From: an uncultured Streptococcus sp.
Lineage (GTDB): Bacteria; Bacillota; Bacilli; Lactobacillales; Streptococcaceae
Direction: 5' to 3'
DNA length: 12,962 nucleotides
Assembly: GCF_905372115.1 (NCBI RefSeq)
Contig: NZ_CAJPNR010000056.1
Coordinates: 1 to 12,962 of the forward strand
Positions 6,708 through 12,490 of this stretch are shown here, piece after piece. Every line of letters begins with the position of its first letter. Positions within the stretch are counted from its first letter, which is position 1. The notes under the pieces were generated by a model that was not told where the DNA came from, did no database searches, and saw nothing but the letters and a program-made list of their open reading frames with translations. The translations under genes and the position numbers were made by a program.

Positions 6708-7241
6708 ATGAAAAGTAAAAAAATAACAAAATGGAAGAGTATTTTGATCACTCTGCTCTTGCTTCTAGGATTTGTAGGCTATTATATCTGGGATAATTGT
6801 CAAAAGGCACAATTTCAAGAAAATTATGGTCAATATACCTACTATGTTCCTGAGTATAGACCGAATTATAAATTTTTTGAAGGAAAAAAGGCTTTATTTT
6901 ATAATTGGGAGCTTGTAGACTCGGAAGAAATGCAGAAAATGGCAACAGTTAAGTCAGAAGCAAGTAAGTTTACTAGTGTAAGGGAATTTAGTTATGGCTA
7001 TTTTGTAAATAACTATATGAAGCTGAAGAATAATCCAGAGCAAGGGCTATATGATTTTAATCGGAATGTACCAGAAAAAGGAGAATATTGGAGGTTGGCT
7101 GTTTATAAACTGGTGGGAGAAAAACTAGAAAGAAAAGAATTTGATATTTTTAAGATGGTGCGTTCTTTTGATGATAATCTTGTTCCTTCTGAAATAGACT
7201 CAAGGAGTAAGCGTATCTATGACCAGTGTTGGTTTAAATGA
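6708..7241 (+). CDS. Membrane-anchored protein of unknown function, possibly the 5' part of a frameshifted gene
   Basis: I do not recognise this 177-residue protein. Its basic N-terminus (KSKKITKWK) is followed by one hydrophobic segment at about 11-27 and no cysteine lipobox, so it looks like a signal anchor with the rest outside the cell. The exported part is rich in Tyr, Lys and Glu. ATG 6708 has AAAAGGA 9 nt upstream. The reading frame ends in DSRSKRIYDQCWFK. The frame shifted by one base reads TQGVSVSMTSVGLNDTYP across the same stretch and stays open for another 105 codons. This suggests that the natural product is about 268 residues and that an indel near 7191-7203 has split it. Sequence composition is AT-rich relative to the flanking housekeeping genes. 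Confidence 0.65.
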   Translation: MKSKKITKWKSILITLLLLLGFVGYYIWDNCQKAQFQENYGQYTYYVPEYRPNYKFFEGKKALFYNWELVDSEEMQKMATVKSEASKFTSVREFSYGYFVNNYMKLKNNPEQGLYDFNRNVPEKGEYWRLAVYKLVGEKLERKEFDIFKMVRSFDDNLVPSEIDSRSKRIYDQCWFK

Positions 7242-7515
7242 TACGTATCCTCGCAAAAATCTTAAAAAAACAGTCCTTGGTCAAGATTATCCCGAATTGC
7301 ACAAGATTTTGCAAGGTTATGATTCTCGTGTAGCTTTCTTGAATGAAGAACCTGATATCAAGTTGGTTCAGAAGGTTGCTGAACTCTTCTTTCCGCCAGG
7401 GACTAATGTATTTGAGAACGTGACTATCCCAGCTAAATATTCAGTAGATGGGCGGGAACATGTCATTAATTCAGCGGAAGAATTACAAAAATACTATAAG
7501 GAAGGAGAAAACTAG
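7219..7515 (+). CDS. Unknown protein, probably the 3' part of the gene starting at 6708
   Basis: The reading frame from ATG 7219 gives 98 residues with no signal peptide or membrane segment and no motif I recognise. The same frame is already open from 7198, just after a TAG at 7195-7197. It overlaps the previous gene by 23 nt. AAGGAG at 7202-7207 lies 11 nt before the ATG, so independent translation by coupling is possible. The more likely reading is that this is the C-terminal part of one longer extracellular protein, because the overlapping frame already reads like ordinary protein before the ATG. If the split is real, the product of this part would lack its export signal. A terminator follows at 7539. 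Confidence 0.5.
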   Translation: MTSVGLNDTYPRKNLKKTVLGQDYPELHKILQGYDSRVAFLNEEPDIKLVQKVAELFFPPGTNVFENVTIPAKYSVDGREHVINSAEELQKYYKEGEN

Positions 7516-7538
7516 AAAAAGACATTTTTGCCAAATTT

Positions 7539-7562
7539 AAAGAGGATTTTCCTCTTTTTTCT
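7539..7562 (+). terminator. Rho-independent terminator
   Basis: AAAGAGGA (7539-7546) pairs perfectly with TCCTCTTT (7550-7557) around a TTT loop, and further T residues follow. It closes the transcription unit with the two unknown frames and separates it from the marR promoter. Confidence 0.85.
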
Positions 7563-7577
7563 TTTCAGCTATTTTTA

Positions 7578-7605
7578 TTGCATTTGCAACAAAAAGTGGT
7601 ATAAT
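7578..7605 (+). promoter_or_regulatory. marR promoter with inverted repeat over the -35 box
   Basis: The extended -10 element TGGTATAAT ends at 7605 (TATAAT 7600-7605). TTGCAT (7578-7583) sits 16 bp upstream as a possible -35. That hexamer is part of an inverted repeat TTGCA-TT-TGCAA (7578-7589). MarR-family regulators usually bind such short inverted repeats over their own promoters, so this is a candidate autoregulatory operator. Confidence 0.6.
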
Positions 7606-7635
7606 AGATTCAAATCAAAATTAAAAGGAGGGGAT

Positions 7636-8085
7636 ATGTCAGTATTGCGGGAAATTGGGATTATCGCCCGAGCTTTGGATTCCATTGCTAATATTGAGTT
7701 CCGTGATATAGAGCTAGCAAGAGGTCAATACCTTTATTTGGTGCGAATCGCGGAGAATCCAGGGATCATCCAAGAGGAGCTGTCGGAGCTTCTCAAGGTG
7801 GATCGCTCAACGATTGCCCGCTCTGTCAAGAAGCTAGAGGCCAAGGGCTTGGTCCAGCAGAAGGCAGCCAAGGGCAACAAGAAGAACAAGGAATGGTTTG
7901 TGACGGAAAAAGGAGAAAAACTTTATCCTTTGATCCTAGCTGAGAATGACTATTCTGAAGAGACTTCCCTGCAGGGCTTTTCTCAAGCGGAAGTTCAAGC
8001 CTTGGAGAAAATGCTGATCCGAGTGCGTGAAAACATCACAGGTGACTGGGAAGCCGTCAAAAAAGGACAAAAAAGAAACTATTAA
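7636..8085 (+). CDS. MarR-family winged-helix transcriptional regulator
   Basis: A 149-residue DNA-binding regulator of the usual MarR size. The winged helix occupies about 43-95: PGIIQEELSELL (first helices), VDRSTIARSVKKLEAKGLV (recognition helix region, 55-73), then a lysine-rich wing KAAKGNKKNKEWFVTEKG (76-93). The N- and C-terminal helices would form the dimer interface. No ligand can be inferred. ATG 7636 is preceded by AAAGGAGG. In-frame codons upstream to 7528 run through the preceding terminator and promoter and are not coding. The B3/4-domain gene follows after 17 nt, so the two are probably co-transcribed from the promoter at 7578-7605, and this protein may repress both. Confidence 0.93.
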   Translation: MSVLREIGIIARALDSIANIEFRDIELARGQYLYLVRIAENPGIIQEELSELLKVDRSTIARSVKKLEAKGLVQQKAAKGNKKNKEWFVTEKGEKLYPLILAENDYSEETSLQGFSQAEVQALEKMLIRVRENITGDWEAVKKGQKRNY

Positions 8086-8102
8086 GATTAAAGAGGTGCA
8101 TC

Positions 8103-8810
8103 ATGAAAGTTACAGTTGAACATGAATTTTGGCAAGTATTTCCGGAAGGTCAGATTAGTGTTTTAGTGGTTAAGGGACTGGATAATAGTGTGGATGAAAG
8201 TAAGGACCCATATTTCAAATCCCTGCTGGATAAGGGAGCGAAACGAGCTGAGGACTTTATCTTAGATGAGAACTTCACTCAAAATGAAGTCATTCAGGAG
8301 TGGCGGCAGGCTTTCAGCAAATTCAAGACCAAGAAAGGAGCACGCTCCTCTATCGAAGCTCTGCTCAAGCGGGTTAGTCAGGGGCGGGAATTTCATCCAA
8401 TCAATCCTTTGGTCGATATATACAACTGTGTCTCGCTGTCTTATGCGGTTCCATGTGGCGGTGAGGATTTGGATAAGATTGTCGGAGGTCTTCATTTAGG
8501 AAAAGCCAAGGGTGGGGAAGCCTTTTTCCCGCTGGGCGCTGAGAGTGACGCACCTGCACTGCCAGAAGAAATCATCTACTATGATGAAGAGGGGGCTGTC
8601 TGCCGTTGCCTTAACTGGCGAGAAGCCCAGCGGACTATGTTAACAGAGGAGACCAAGGACGCAATCTTAGTTATTGAGGCTATCAATAAAGAGCAAGCAG
8701 GACGTGCCCAAGCAGCCATGATAGAACTCCAGACTTTGATTGAGGACTATTTTGGTGTCAAAGGTGAAATCACTCATCTGACGCTTGACAATCCAAGCTT
8801 GGAAATCTGA
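8103..8810 (+). CDS. B3/4 (tRNA-binding-like) domain protein
   Basis: This 235-residue cytoplasmic protein carries a B3/4 domain, the module that performs editing in the beta subunit of phenylalanyl-tRNA synthetase and also occurs in stand-alone proteins. The most characteristic stretch is NPLVDIYNCVSLSYAVPCGG (101-120), followed by GAVCRCLNWREAQRTMLTEE (164-183), which is typical of the stand-alone family. Hydrolysis of mischarged aminoacyl-tRNA or binding of amino acids is possible, but the function of the stand-alone members is not settled as far as I know. ATG 8103 has AAGAGGTG upstream. Its place directly behind a MarR-type regulator implies regulated, perhaps stress- or metabolite-linked expression. 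A shared terminator follows. Confidence 0.85.
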   Translation: MKVTVEHEFWQVFPEGQISVLVVKGLDNSVDESKDPYFKSLLDKGAKRAEDFILDENFTQNEVIQEWRQAFSKFKTKKGARSSIEALLKRVSQGREFHPINPLVDIYNCVSLSYAVPCGGEDLDKIVGGLHLGKAKGGEAFFPLGAESDAPALPEEIIYYDEEGAVCRCLNWREAQRTMLTEETKDAILVIEAINKEQAGRAQAAMIELQTLIEDYFGVKGEITHLTLDNPSLEI

Positions 8811-8813
8811 GAC

Positions 8814-8855
8814 TAAAAAAATCTGGATCAGAATTATCTGGTCCAGGTTTGATAT
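8814..8855. terminator. Bidirectional terminator between convergent genes
   Basis: A 14-bp stem joins 8819-8832 to 8837-8850 (two G-U pairs) around the loop ATTA. On the plus strand it is followed by a loose T-rich run (GATATTTTAA). On the minus strand it is followed by seven T residues (the A run at 8815-8821, partly inside the stem). It therefore serves the minus-strand GtrA gene best and probably also the B3/4 gene. Confidence 0.8.
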
Positions 8856-8880
8856 TTTAAGGTTGAAGTATCATAGTCAA

Positions 8881-9321
8881 TTAGTTTTTCTTGTTTTCAA
8901 AGATAAAGACTTTACTGAAAACATAGTTGAGAACAATAATAAGTACTTGAGAAAAAAGTGACTCGATAGAGTTGATAAGATTGCGGTTATTGTTGACAAA
9001 TTGCCCGATAATATTAGGATAAGTATCCACTAATAATTTTGCAAGAACGATGTCTAGCAAAAGAGTGCCAGAACGCGCCAGAGCAAATTTAAAAAGTCGC
9101 TTTTGCCAACCTTTGCGCTGCTGTTTAAAGACAATGGTATCATTTGTGATAAAGGCAAAAAGTACTGCTGTGACATTAGCAGTAATGGTCGCAAATAATG
9201 TCTGTCCTGTAAGAGCGAAGATAAGGAGACGAGTAGTCATATAAACAAGGGTAGCTGCCACACCAAAGAAGAGGTAGGACAGAACCTCATTGTCAAAGAA
9301 TTTTTTGATTAAAGTTTTCAT
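8881..9321 (-). CDS. GtrA-family membrane protein
   Basis: A 146-residue membrane protein with four predicted helices near 14-34, 41-62, 77-97 and 122-142, the layout of the GtrA/DPMS3 family. Family landmarks are LFFGVAATLVYMTTRLLI near the first helix, the loop NDTIVFKQ after helix 2 (60-67), and LNYVFSKVFIF at the C-terminus (131-141). GtrA proteins are linked to movement of lipid-linked sugars across the membrane during glycosylation of cell-surface polymers. No glycosyltransferase partner is next to it here, so its substrate is unknown. It is the only minus-strand gene in the window. No Shine-Dalgarno site is evident ahead of the ATG: the preceding bases hold a short palindrome (9325-9335) and a possible -10 (TATGAT, minus strand, 9338-9333). 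Confidence 0.88.
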   Translation of the reverse strand: MKTLIKKFFDNEVLSYLFFGVAATLVYMTTRLLIFALTGQTLFATITANVTAVLFAFITNDTIVFKQQRKGWQKRLFKFALARSGTLLLDIVLAKLLVDTYPNIIGQFVNNNRNLINSIESLFSQVLIIVLNYVFSKVFIFENKKN

Positions 9322-9351
9322 AAAGATAGTCTATCATATTTCTAGGATTTA

Positions 9352-9360
9352 TGCTATACT
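9352..9360 (+). promoter_or_regulatory. queT promoter, extended -10
   Basis: TGCTATACT at 9352-9360 is an extended -10 element. Transcription would begin near 9367, close to the first paired bases of the preQ1 leader (9365-9371). No clear -35 box is seen. Confidence 0.65.
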
Positions 9361-9364
9361 AGTT

Positions 9365-9480
9365 GGGTTGCCAAATCTGTGGGGGAATCAACTAATGATG
9401 CTCCACTCATGGGGCGCAACCCTTGGCGCTTAGCTTCTTTCGCCAAGCATATTACACGCGGTAAAGCCGCTAAAGGAGAA
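9365..9480 (+). promoter_or_regulatory. Class II preQ1 riboswitch controlling queT
   Basis: The 9422-9480 segment matches the preQ1-II RNA known from Streptococcus pneumoniae almost base for base as I recall it. The P2 arm CTTGGCG (9422-9428) pairs with CGCCAAG (9441-9447), with the loop CTTAGCTTCTTT between. The conserved CATATTACAC (9448-9457) follows, then hairpin P4, GCGG (9458-9461) with CCGC (9467-9470). The Shine-Dalgarno AAAGGAG (9472-9478) is the last element. Bound preQ1 stabilises a pseudoknot that hides this site, so transporter synthesis falls when preQ1 is plentiful. Upstream, GGGTTGC (9365-9371) pairs with GCAACCC (9416-9422) and forms an outer P1-like stem abutting P2. Confidence 0.95.
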
Positions 9481-9483
9481 AAC

Positions 9484-9999
9484 ATGAAACAAGAAAAACT
9501 GACAGTTCGTGATTTGGCTCAGATTGCCATTGTTGCTGCCATTTATGTAGCTCTTACGATTACGCCCCCTTTAAATGCTATTAGCTATGGTGCTTACCAG
9601 TTCAGAATTTCTGAAATGATGAACTTTATGGCTTTTTATAATCGGAAGTATATCATGGGTGTGACCATTGGTTGTATGATTGCCAATCTCTATAGTTTTG
9701 GAATCGTTGATGTCTTTGTTGGTGGCGGATCCACCTTAGTCTTCCTGTCACTGGGTGTCTATCTTTTCAGTCGCTATAAGAATCAATATCTGATTAAAGG
9801 CTTGATTCGTTTGGATCATTTCTATTTTGCAGTTTTATTCTCTATTTCGATGGTGACCATTGCTGCAGAATTACATTTCTTGCAAGGCCTGCCATTCTTC
9901 CTGACTTGGTTTACAACAGCCATTGGAGAATTTGCTTCCTTGATTGTTGGAGCCATCGTCATTAACCTGATTGCCAGACGAATTGATTTGACAAAATAG
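9484..9999 (+). CDS. queT: Queuosine precursor ECF transporter S component QueT
   Basis: QueT is the substrate-binding membrane subunit of an energy-coupling-factor importer for queuosine precursors such as preQ1. It works with the shared EcfA/EcfA'/EcfT module encoded elsewhere. The 171-residue protein has about five to six hydrophobic segments (11-29, 54-75, 82-95, 112-129, 135-145 and 148-164). Its hallmark stretches are AYQFRISEMMNFM (37-49) and GCMIANLYSFGIVDVFVGGG (63-82). ATG 9484 is fixed by AAAGGAG 5 nt upstream, which is also the regulated element of the preQ1-II riboswitch. An in-frame GTG at 9379 would run translation through the riboswitch and is rejected. The riboswitch and protein family agree on the substrate, which makes this call firm. 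Confidence 0.96.
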   Translation: MKQEKLTVRDLAQIAIVAAIYVALTITPPLNAISYGAYQFRISEMMNFMAFYNRKYIMGVTIGCMIANLYSFGIVDVFVGGGSTLVFLSLGVYLFSRYKNQYLIKGLIRLDHFYFAVLFSISMVTIAAELHFLQGLPFFLTWFTTAIGEFASLIVGAIVINLIARRIDLTK

Positions 10000-10044
10000 G
10001 CTTTTTGTGGCTCTGATGTGTGTAAATAGACAGATTGGAAGCAT

Positions 10045-10073
10045 TTGCATATTTTTTTACTTCATGGTATGAT
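10045..10073 (+). promoter_or_regulatory. Promoter of the type VII-like gene cluster
   Basis: TTGCAT (10045-10050) and the extended -10 TGGTATGAT (TATGAT 10068-10073) are 17 bp apart. Transcription would start near 10080, about 75 nt before the first gene. Together with the lack of a strong terminator after queT, this marks the start of a new operon. The -35 region carries GCATTTGCA, which is also present over the marR -35. Confidence 0.75.
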
Positions 10074-10087
10074 AGAAATGTACATTT

Positions 10088-10130
10088 AGACTAAGATTAG
10101 TCTCATTAAACTTCTTGGTAGGGGAGACCA
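10088..10130 (+). promoter_or_regulatory. Leader hairpins of the type VII-like operon
   Basis: AGACTA (10088-10093) pairs with TAGTCT (10098-10103) around AGAT. The overlapping GTCTC (10100-10104) can instead pair with GAGAC (10124-10128). The two pairings exclude each other. No known riboswitch is recognised, and the 5-6 bp stems may be chance. Confidence 0.3.
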
Positions 10131-10155
10131 TAAAAACAACGCAAGGAGGTTCTGT

Positions 10156-10578
10156 ATGGAACAAAATGAGCAGCTTAGGGAGTATTTGATAATCAAAAAA
10201 GAGGCCTATCATTGGCTTCTTTGGTGGGGACTTGCATACCTTATTGGGGTGGCGGGTGTCATTATATTACTATATAATGATTTACCGTCCTACAATAGGT
10301 ATTTTTCTATTCTCACGATTATTATGCTCCCTATTTGGTTTGTCGGGGCTTTTCCTCTATTTACGGCAAAAAATCAAATAGAAAAAGAGCACCCAGAATT
10401 TAAAGCTGTTAAGACCAAAGAGGTCGCGGTGCCTATGTCTATGCGGAAAAAACGTTATCTGATGCTTCTTCCAGCGCTCGCAGTTGTGGCTTTTGTCTTT
10501 GTGCAAAGCTATCAGTCGGGCATGGCAGAGAAAGAAAAAAAGGAAATCTACGAGATTATCCAACAGTATCGTAATTAA
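10156..10578 (+). CDS. Small three-helix membrane protein, first gene of the type VII-like operon
   Basis: I do not recognise the family of this 140-residue protein. Predicted membrane helices lie at about 19-40, 49-69 and 101-118, joined by a charged loop (70-100, with KNQIEKEHPEF and MRKKR). A short charged helix ends the protein (AEKEKKEIYEIIQQYRN). ATG 10156 has AAGGAGG 6 nt upstream, and the promoter at 10045-10073 makes it the first gene of the run. Small multipass proteins are common in type VIIb effector clusters, where some give immunity to membrane-acting toxins and others have no known role. Either is possible and neither is shown here. The next gene begins 14 nt later. Confidence 0.75.
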   Translation: MEQNEQLREYLIIKKEAYHWLLWWGLAYLIGVAGVIILLYNDLPSYNRYFSILTIIMLPIWFVGAFPLFTAKNQIEKEHPEFKAVKTKEVAVPMSMRKKRYLMLLPALAVVAFVFVQSYQSGMAEKEKKEIYEIIQQYRN

Positions 10579-10592
10579 GGAAGGAGAAGAGT

Positions 10593-10985
10593 ATGGCAAG
10601 TGATGAAGAATTGAAAAGCAGGGTAGAAAACCTGAGCGGTGAAAAGAGAAAATATGAGCGGGTGCGAAATAGTATTCGGTCGCATAGTTTGAGTCATATG
10701 CGTAGTCTGGATGATATGAACAATTTTATCGATTATTGTGAAAAAATCATCGGCATTGTAGACGGTGAAGAGGGCTATCATTACATCAGCAATCTTTCTG
10801 AACATCTCAAAGAAGATGTCAAAACGATGAAAAAATACCGCGACTATGTTCGTGACGCCAATCAGTCATTCGTCAATCTGCACAATCTTTTAGAATCGAA
10901 AATCAGTAGCCTTGACAGTCAGATTGATAGTGCTAAATCTGAATACAATGAAGGAAAATGGAATCCTTTCGAAAGAATGTGGTAA
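10593..10985 (+). CDS. Coiled-coil protein resembling the YwqH/DUF5082 type VII partner family
   Basis: A 130-residue soluble, helical protein. Residues about 4-30 and 63-118 have strong coiled-coil character, with heptad-like spacing in NLSEHLKEDVKTMKKYRDYV and LLESKISSLDSQIDSAKSEY. Size, helical make-up and position, directly ahead of a WXG100-like gene, fit the YwqH/DUF5082 proteins that accompany LXG-type type VIIb effectors in Firmicutes. The family name is an inference from plan and context, not from a profile match. In related modules two small helical partners bind the effector N-terminus and target it to the secretion ATPase. ATG 10593 has AAGGAGAAG upstream. It is separated by 20 nt from the next gene. 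The C-terminus ends in an aromatic tail, KWNPFERMW. Confidence 0.72.
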   Translation: MASDEELKSRVENLSGEKRKYERVRNSIRSHSLSHMRSLDDMNNFIDYCEKIIGIVDGEEGYHYISNLSEHLKEDVKTMKKYRDYVRDANQSFVNLHNLLESKISSLDSQIDSAKSEYNEGKWNPFERMW

Positions 10986-11005
10986 TTAAGGAGGAGTGTG
11001 TATAA

Positions 11006-11341
11006 ATGAATACAAATATCAATGATATTCAAGACCGTTATACGGCTGAGACGGTACAATACGAAAGTAGCAATATTGCTGCGGTGTTGGAAAATCTAAA
11101 AGCAGCCGTGACTTTGATAGAGACAACCATTCCTTCTAATATCTCCGCTATGGAAAGCAGTGAGAGCCTCTGGAGCGGAAAGGCTAAGGAGCAATATCTG
11201 GGGCTGAAGGATTTTCTCAAACAGTACCAAGGTGATTTTTCTTCTAGCGTGAAGGAGCTGAAAACGGCTGTTGAGGGGCTGGAAACCCTGCTCAATTCAA
11301 CTTCCCAAGCCAATGTAAAAAAGGAGATTGACAACGGATGA
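11006..11341 (+). CDS. WXG100-like protein (YwqI/DUF5344 type)
   Basis: A 111-residue helix-turn-helix hairpin protein. The first helix spans about 10-45, the turn carries LWSGKA with W56-S57-G58 as the W-x-G motif, and the second helix (about 59-98) ends in a serine/threonine-rich tail. This is the size and plan of the WXG100 superfamily of type VII secretion proteins. Its place next to a YwqH-like gene points to the YwqI/DUF5344 branch rather than to EsxA. I infer that it is an effector partner or co-secreted adaptor. GGAGG lies upstream of ATG 11006. Its stop overlaps the next start by 4 nt (ATGA), so it is translationally coupled to the 219-residue protein that follows. Confidence 0.8.
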   Translation: MNTNINDIQDRYTAETVQYESSNIAAVLENLKAAVTLIETTIPSNISAMESSESLWSGKAKEQYLGLKDFLKQYQGDFSSSVKELKTAVEGLETLLNSTSQANVKKEIDNG

Positions 11342-11997
11342 AGACTTTTACTTTGGAGGCGATTTACGCCTTACACATGTTTAACGATTATTCGGATGAC
11401 CTCTTCTTTCTGCCCCTGCCTAGCGAAGAGGGAAAAACTCGCTTGGAAAATCTGCGCCAGGTTTTAGAAAAAGGCTACGAGGACTTGGGGAAAATGGGCT
11501 TGGTGATTGATAACGAGCCGACGGAAGAGTGCGCTTATTACGGCGCTTTTCTGGAGCGTTATCACAAGGCGATTTACCATTGTCAGGTGGACAGCAATTA
11601 TTTCTGCGCGCAGGAAACCGACAGCAACAAGTGGACGACGACGGTCATCAAGCAGATTGGCGATAATCAATATGTGATTGAAACTTTGCATAGCCTGGTT
11701 TTTCTGGCGCATTTGAAAGACATTCATCCGATTTTGAAGGACTTGGAAGAGAAGCGCAAGAACTACGCTTACTACAGCTGGGAACCTTTTTCGGCTTTTC
11801 GCTTACAGGCTTACTATGCCGACAATGAAGCCATTCGTTTGCAGACATTTCGGCGCAAGGAGCTGCTGAAAGACAGTCTCTTTTTGGAGGCGCCATCGGG
11901 CTTGTATGAGTTTGATGTGGCGCATGAACGCATTCGCTCGGTGGACGGTGAGGAATTACGAGATGAGATTATCCACGATTTGAAAGTGAGGGTGTAA
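11338..11997 (+). CDS. Type VII cluster protein, possible effector chaperone (DUF5081-like)
   Basis: This 219-residue protein is soluble, acidic and without signal peptide or membrane helix. It opens with TLEAIYALHMFNDYSDDLFFLPLP (5-28). A helical stretch LENLRQVLEKGYEDLGKMGLV (36-56) and a further region near 110-140 follow. I think it belongs to the DUF5081 group found in type VIIb loci, but this is from memory. The opening helix, a short Pro-rich strand, then an amphipathic helix ending in a Gly-Leu-Val step recall the plan of the actinobacterial EspG chaperones for PE/PPE substrates. A cytoplasmic chaperone role for the effector encoded downstream is inferred from that and from its position. 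The start codon overlaps the preceding stop (ATGA), and the next gene starts 1 nt after its stop. Confidence 0.7.
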   Translation: MKTFTLEAIYALHMFNDYSDDLFFLPLPSEEGKTRLENLRQVLEKGYEDLGKMGLVIDNEPTEECAYYGAFLERYHKAIYHCQVDSNYFCAQETDSNKWTTTVIKQIGDNQYVIETLHSLVFLAHLKDIHPILKDLEEKRKNYAYYSWEPFSAFRLQAYYADNEAIRLQTFRRKELLKDSLFLEAPSGLYEFDVAHERIRSVDGEELRDEIIHDLKVRV

Positions 11998-11998
11998 T

Positions 11999-12475
11999 AT
12001 GGCAGACAAAATTAGTATTGACCTAACGCAGCAGGAACAGCTTTTGCTCCATATCCGAACTATGGTCACTTCAGCAACCCAGCTGAGTACGAAATTAAAA
12101 GAAGGAGTTGACGGCTTGCCTGCGCTCACTTCAAAGGGAGAAGTGCATAATCGTATGGTTGGAAATGAGAATCAGCTGATTCGATTTGTCACGAAAGCGC
12201 AGACTTTTCAGACTTTGACCGAGGTCATATTTAAGCACACACAGACCACCTATAGCGAATTTATTGATACTGATAAGATACTGGCTATGGACATCGCCAA
12301 CAGTATTTTATATAGCTCCGAGACTTCTGCTGAGGACAAGCAGGGGATAAAAGACGATCCTAAGGGCTCTGTTGACAAGCTGAAAAAATCTATTCAAGAC
12401 GAGAATGGTGAAATTCACAAGAATATGAAGGGGACCAAGTCTTCTGATATTATCATCGGTACTGGTGGAGCCTGA
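11999..12475 (+). CDS. Helical protein of unknown family in the type VII-like operon
   Basis: A 158-residue, mostly helical, hydrophilic protein without signal peptide or membrane helix. Residues 1-85 are long helices (TQQEQLLLHIRTMVTSATQLS and onward). FIDTD at 88-92 fits an F-x-x-x-D pattern that has been described in type VIIb effector partner proteins. The C-terminal third is Lys/Asp-rich and ends in a glycine-rich IIIGTGGA, probably flexible. It could be a further small export partner or a secreted protein in its own right. No W-x-G motif is visible. ATG 11999 is 1 nt after the previous stop, with GTGAGGG upstream inside the preceding gene. A 15-nt gap leads to the last gene. Confidence 0.7.
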   Translation: MADKISIDLTQQEQLLLHIRTMVTSATQLSTKLKEGVDGLPALTSKGEVHNRMVGNENQLIRFVTKAQTFQTLTEVIFKHTQTTYSEFIDTDKILAMDIANSILYSSETSAEDKQGIKDDPKGSVDKLKKSIQDENGEIHKNMKGTKSSDIIIGTGGA

Positions 12476-12490
12476 TAGAGAGGAGTTACA

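Noticed and set aside
7528..7635. 36 extra N-terminal residues for the MarR protein
   Set aside because: The segment contains a terminator and the promoter of the gene. The Shine-Dalgarno AAAGGAGG serves ATG 7636.
9379..9483. GTG start adding 35 residues to QueT
   Set aside because: The sequence is the preQ1-II riboswitch and its outer stem, not coding.
9991..10008. Hairpin ACAAAA/TTTTGT after queT as a terminator
   Set aside because: Only A-T pairs, overlapping the queT stop, and no T tract behind it.
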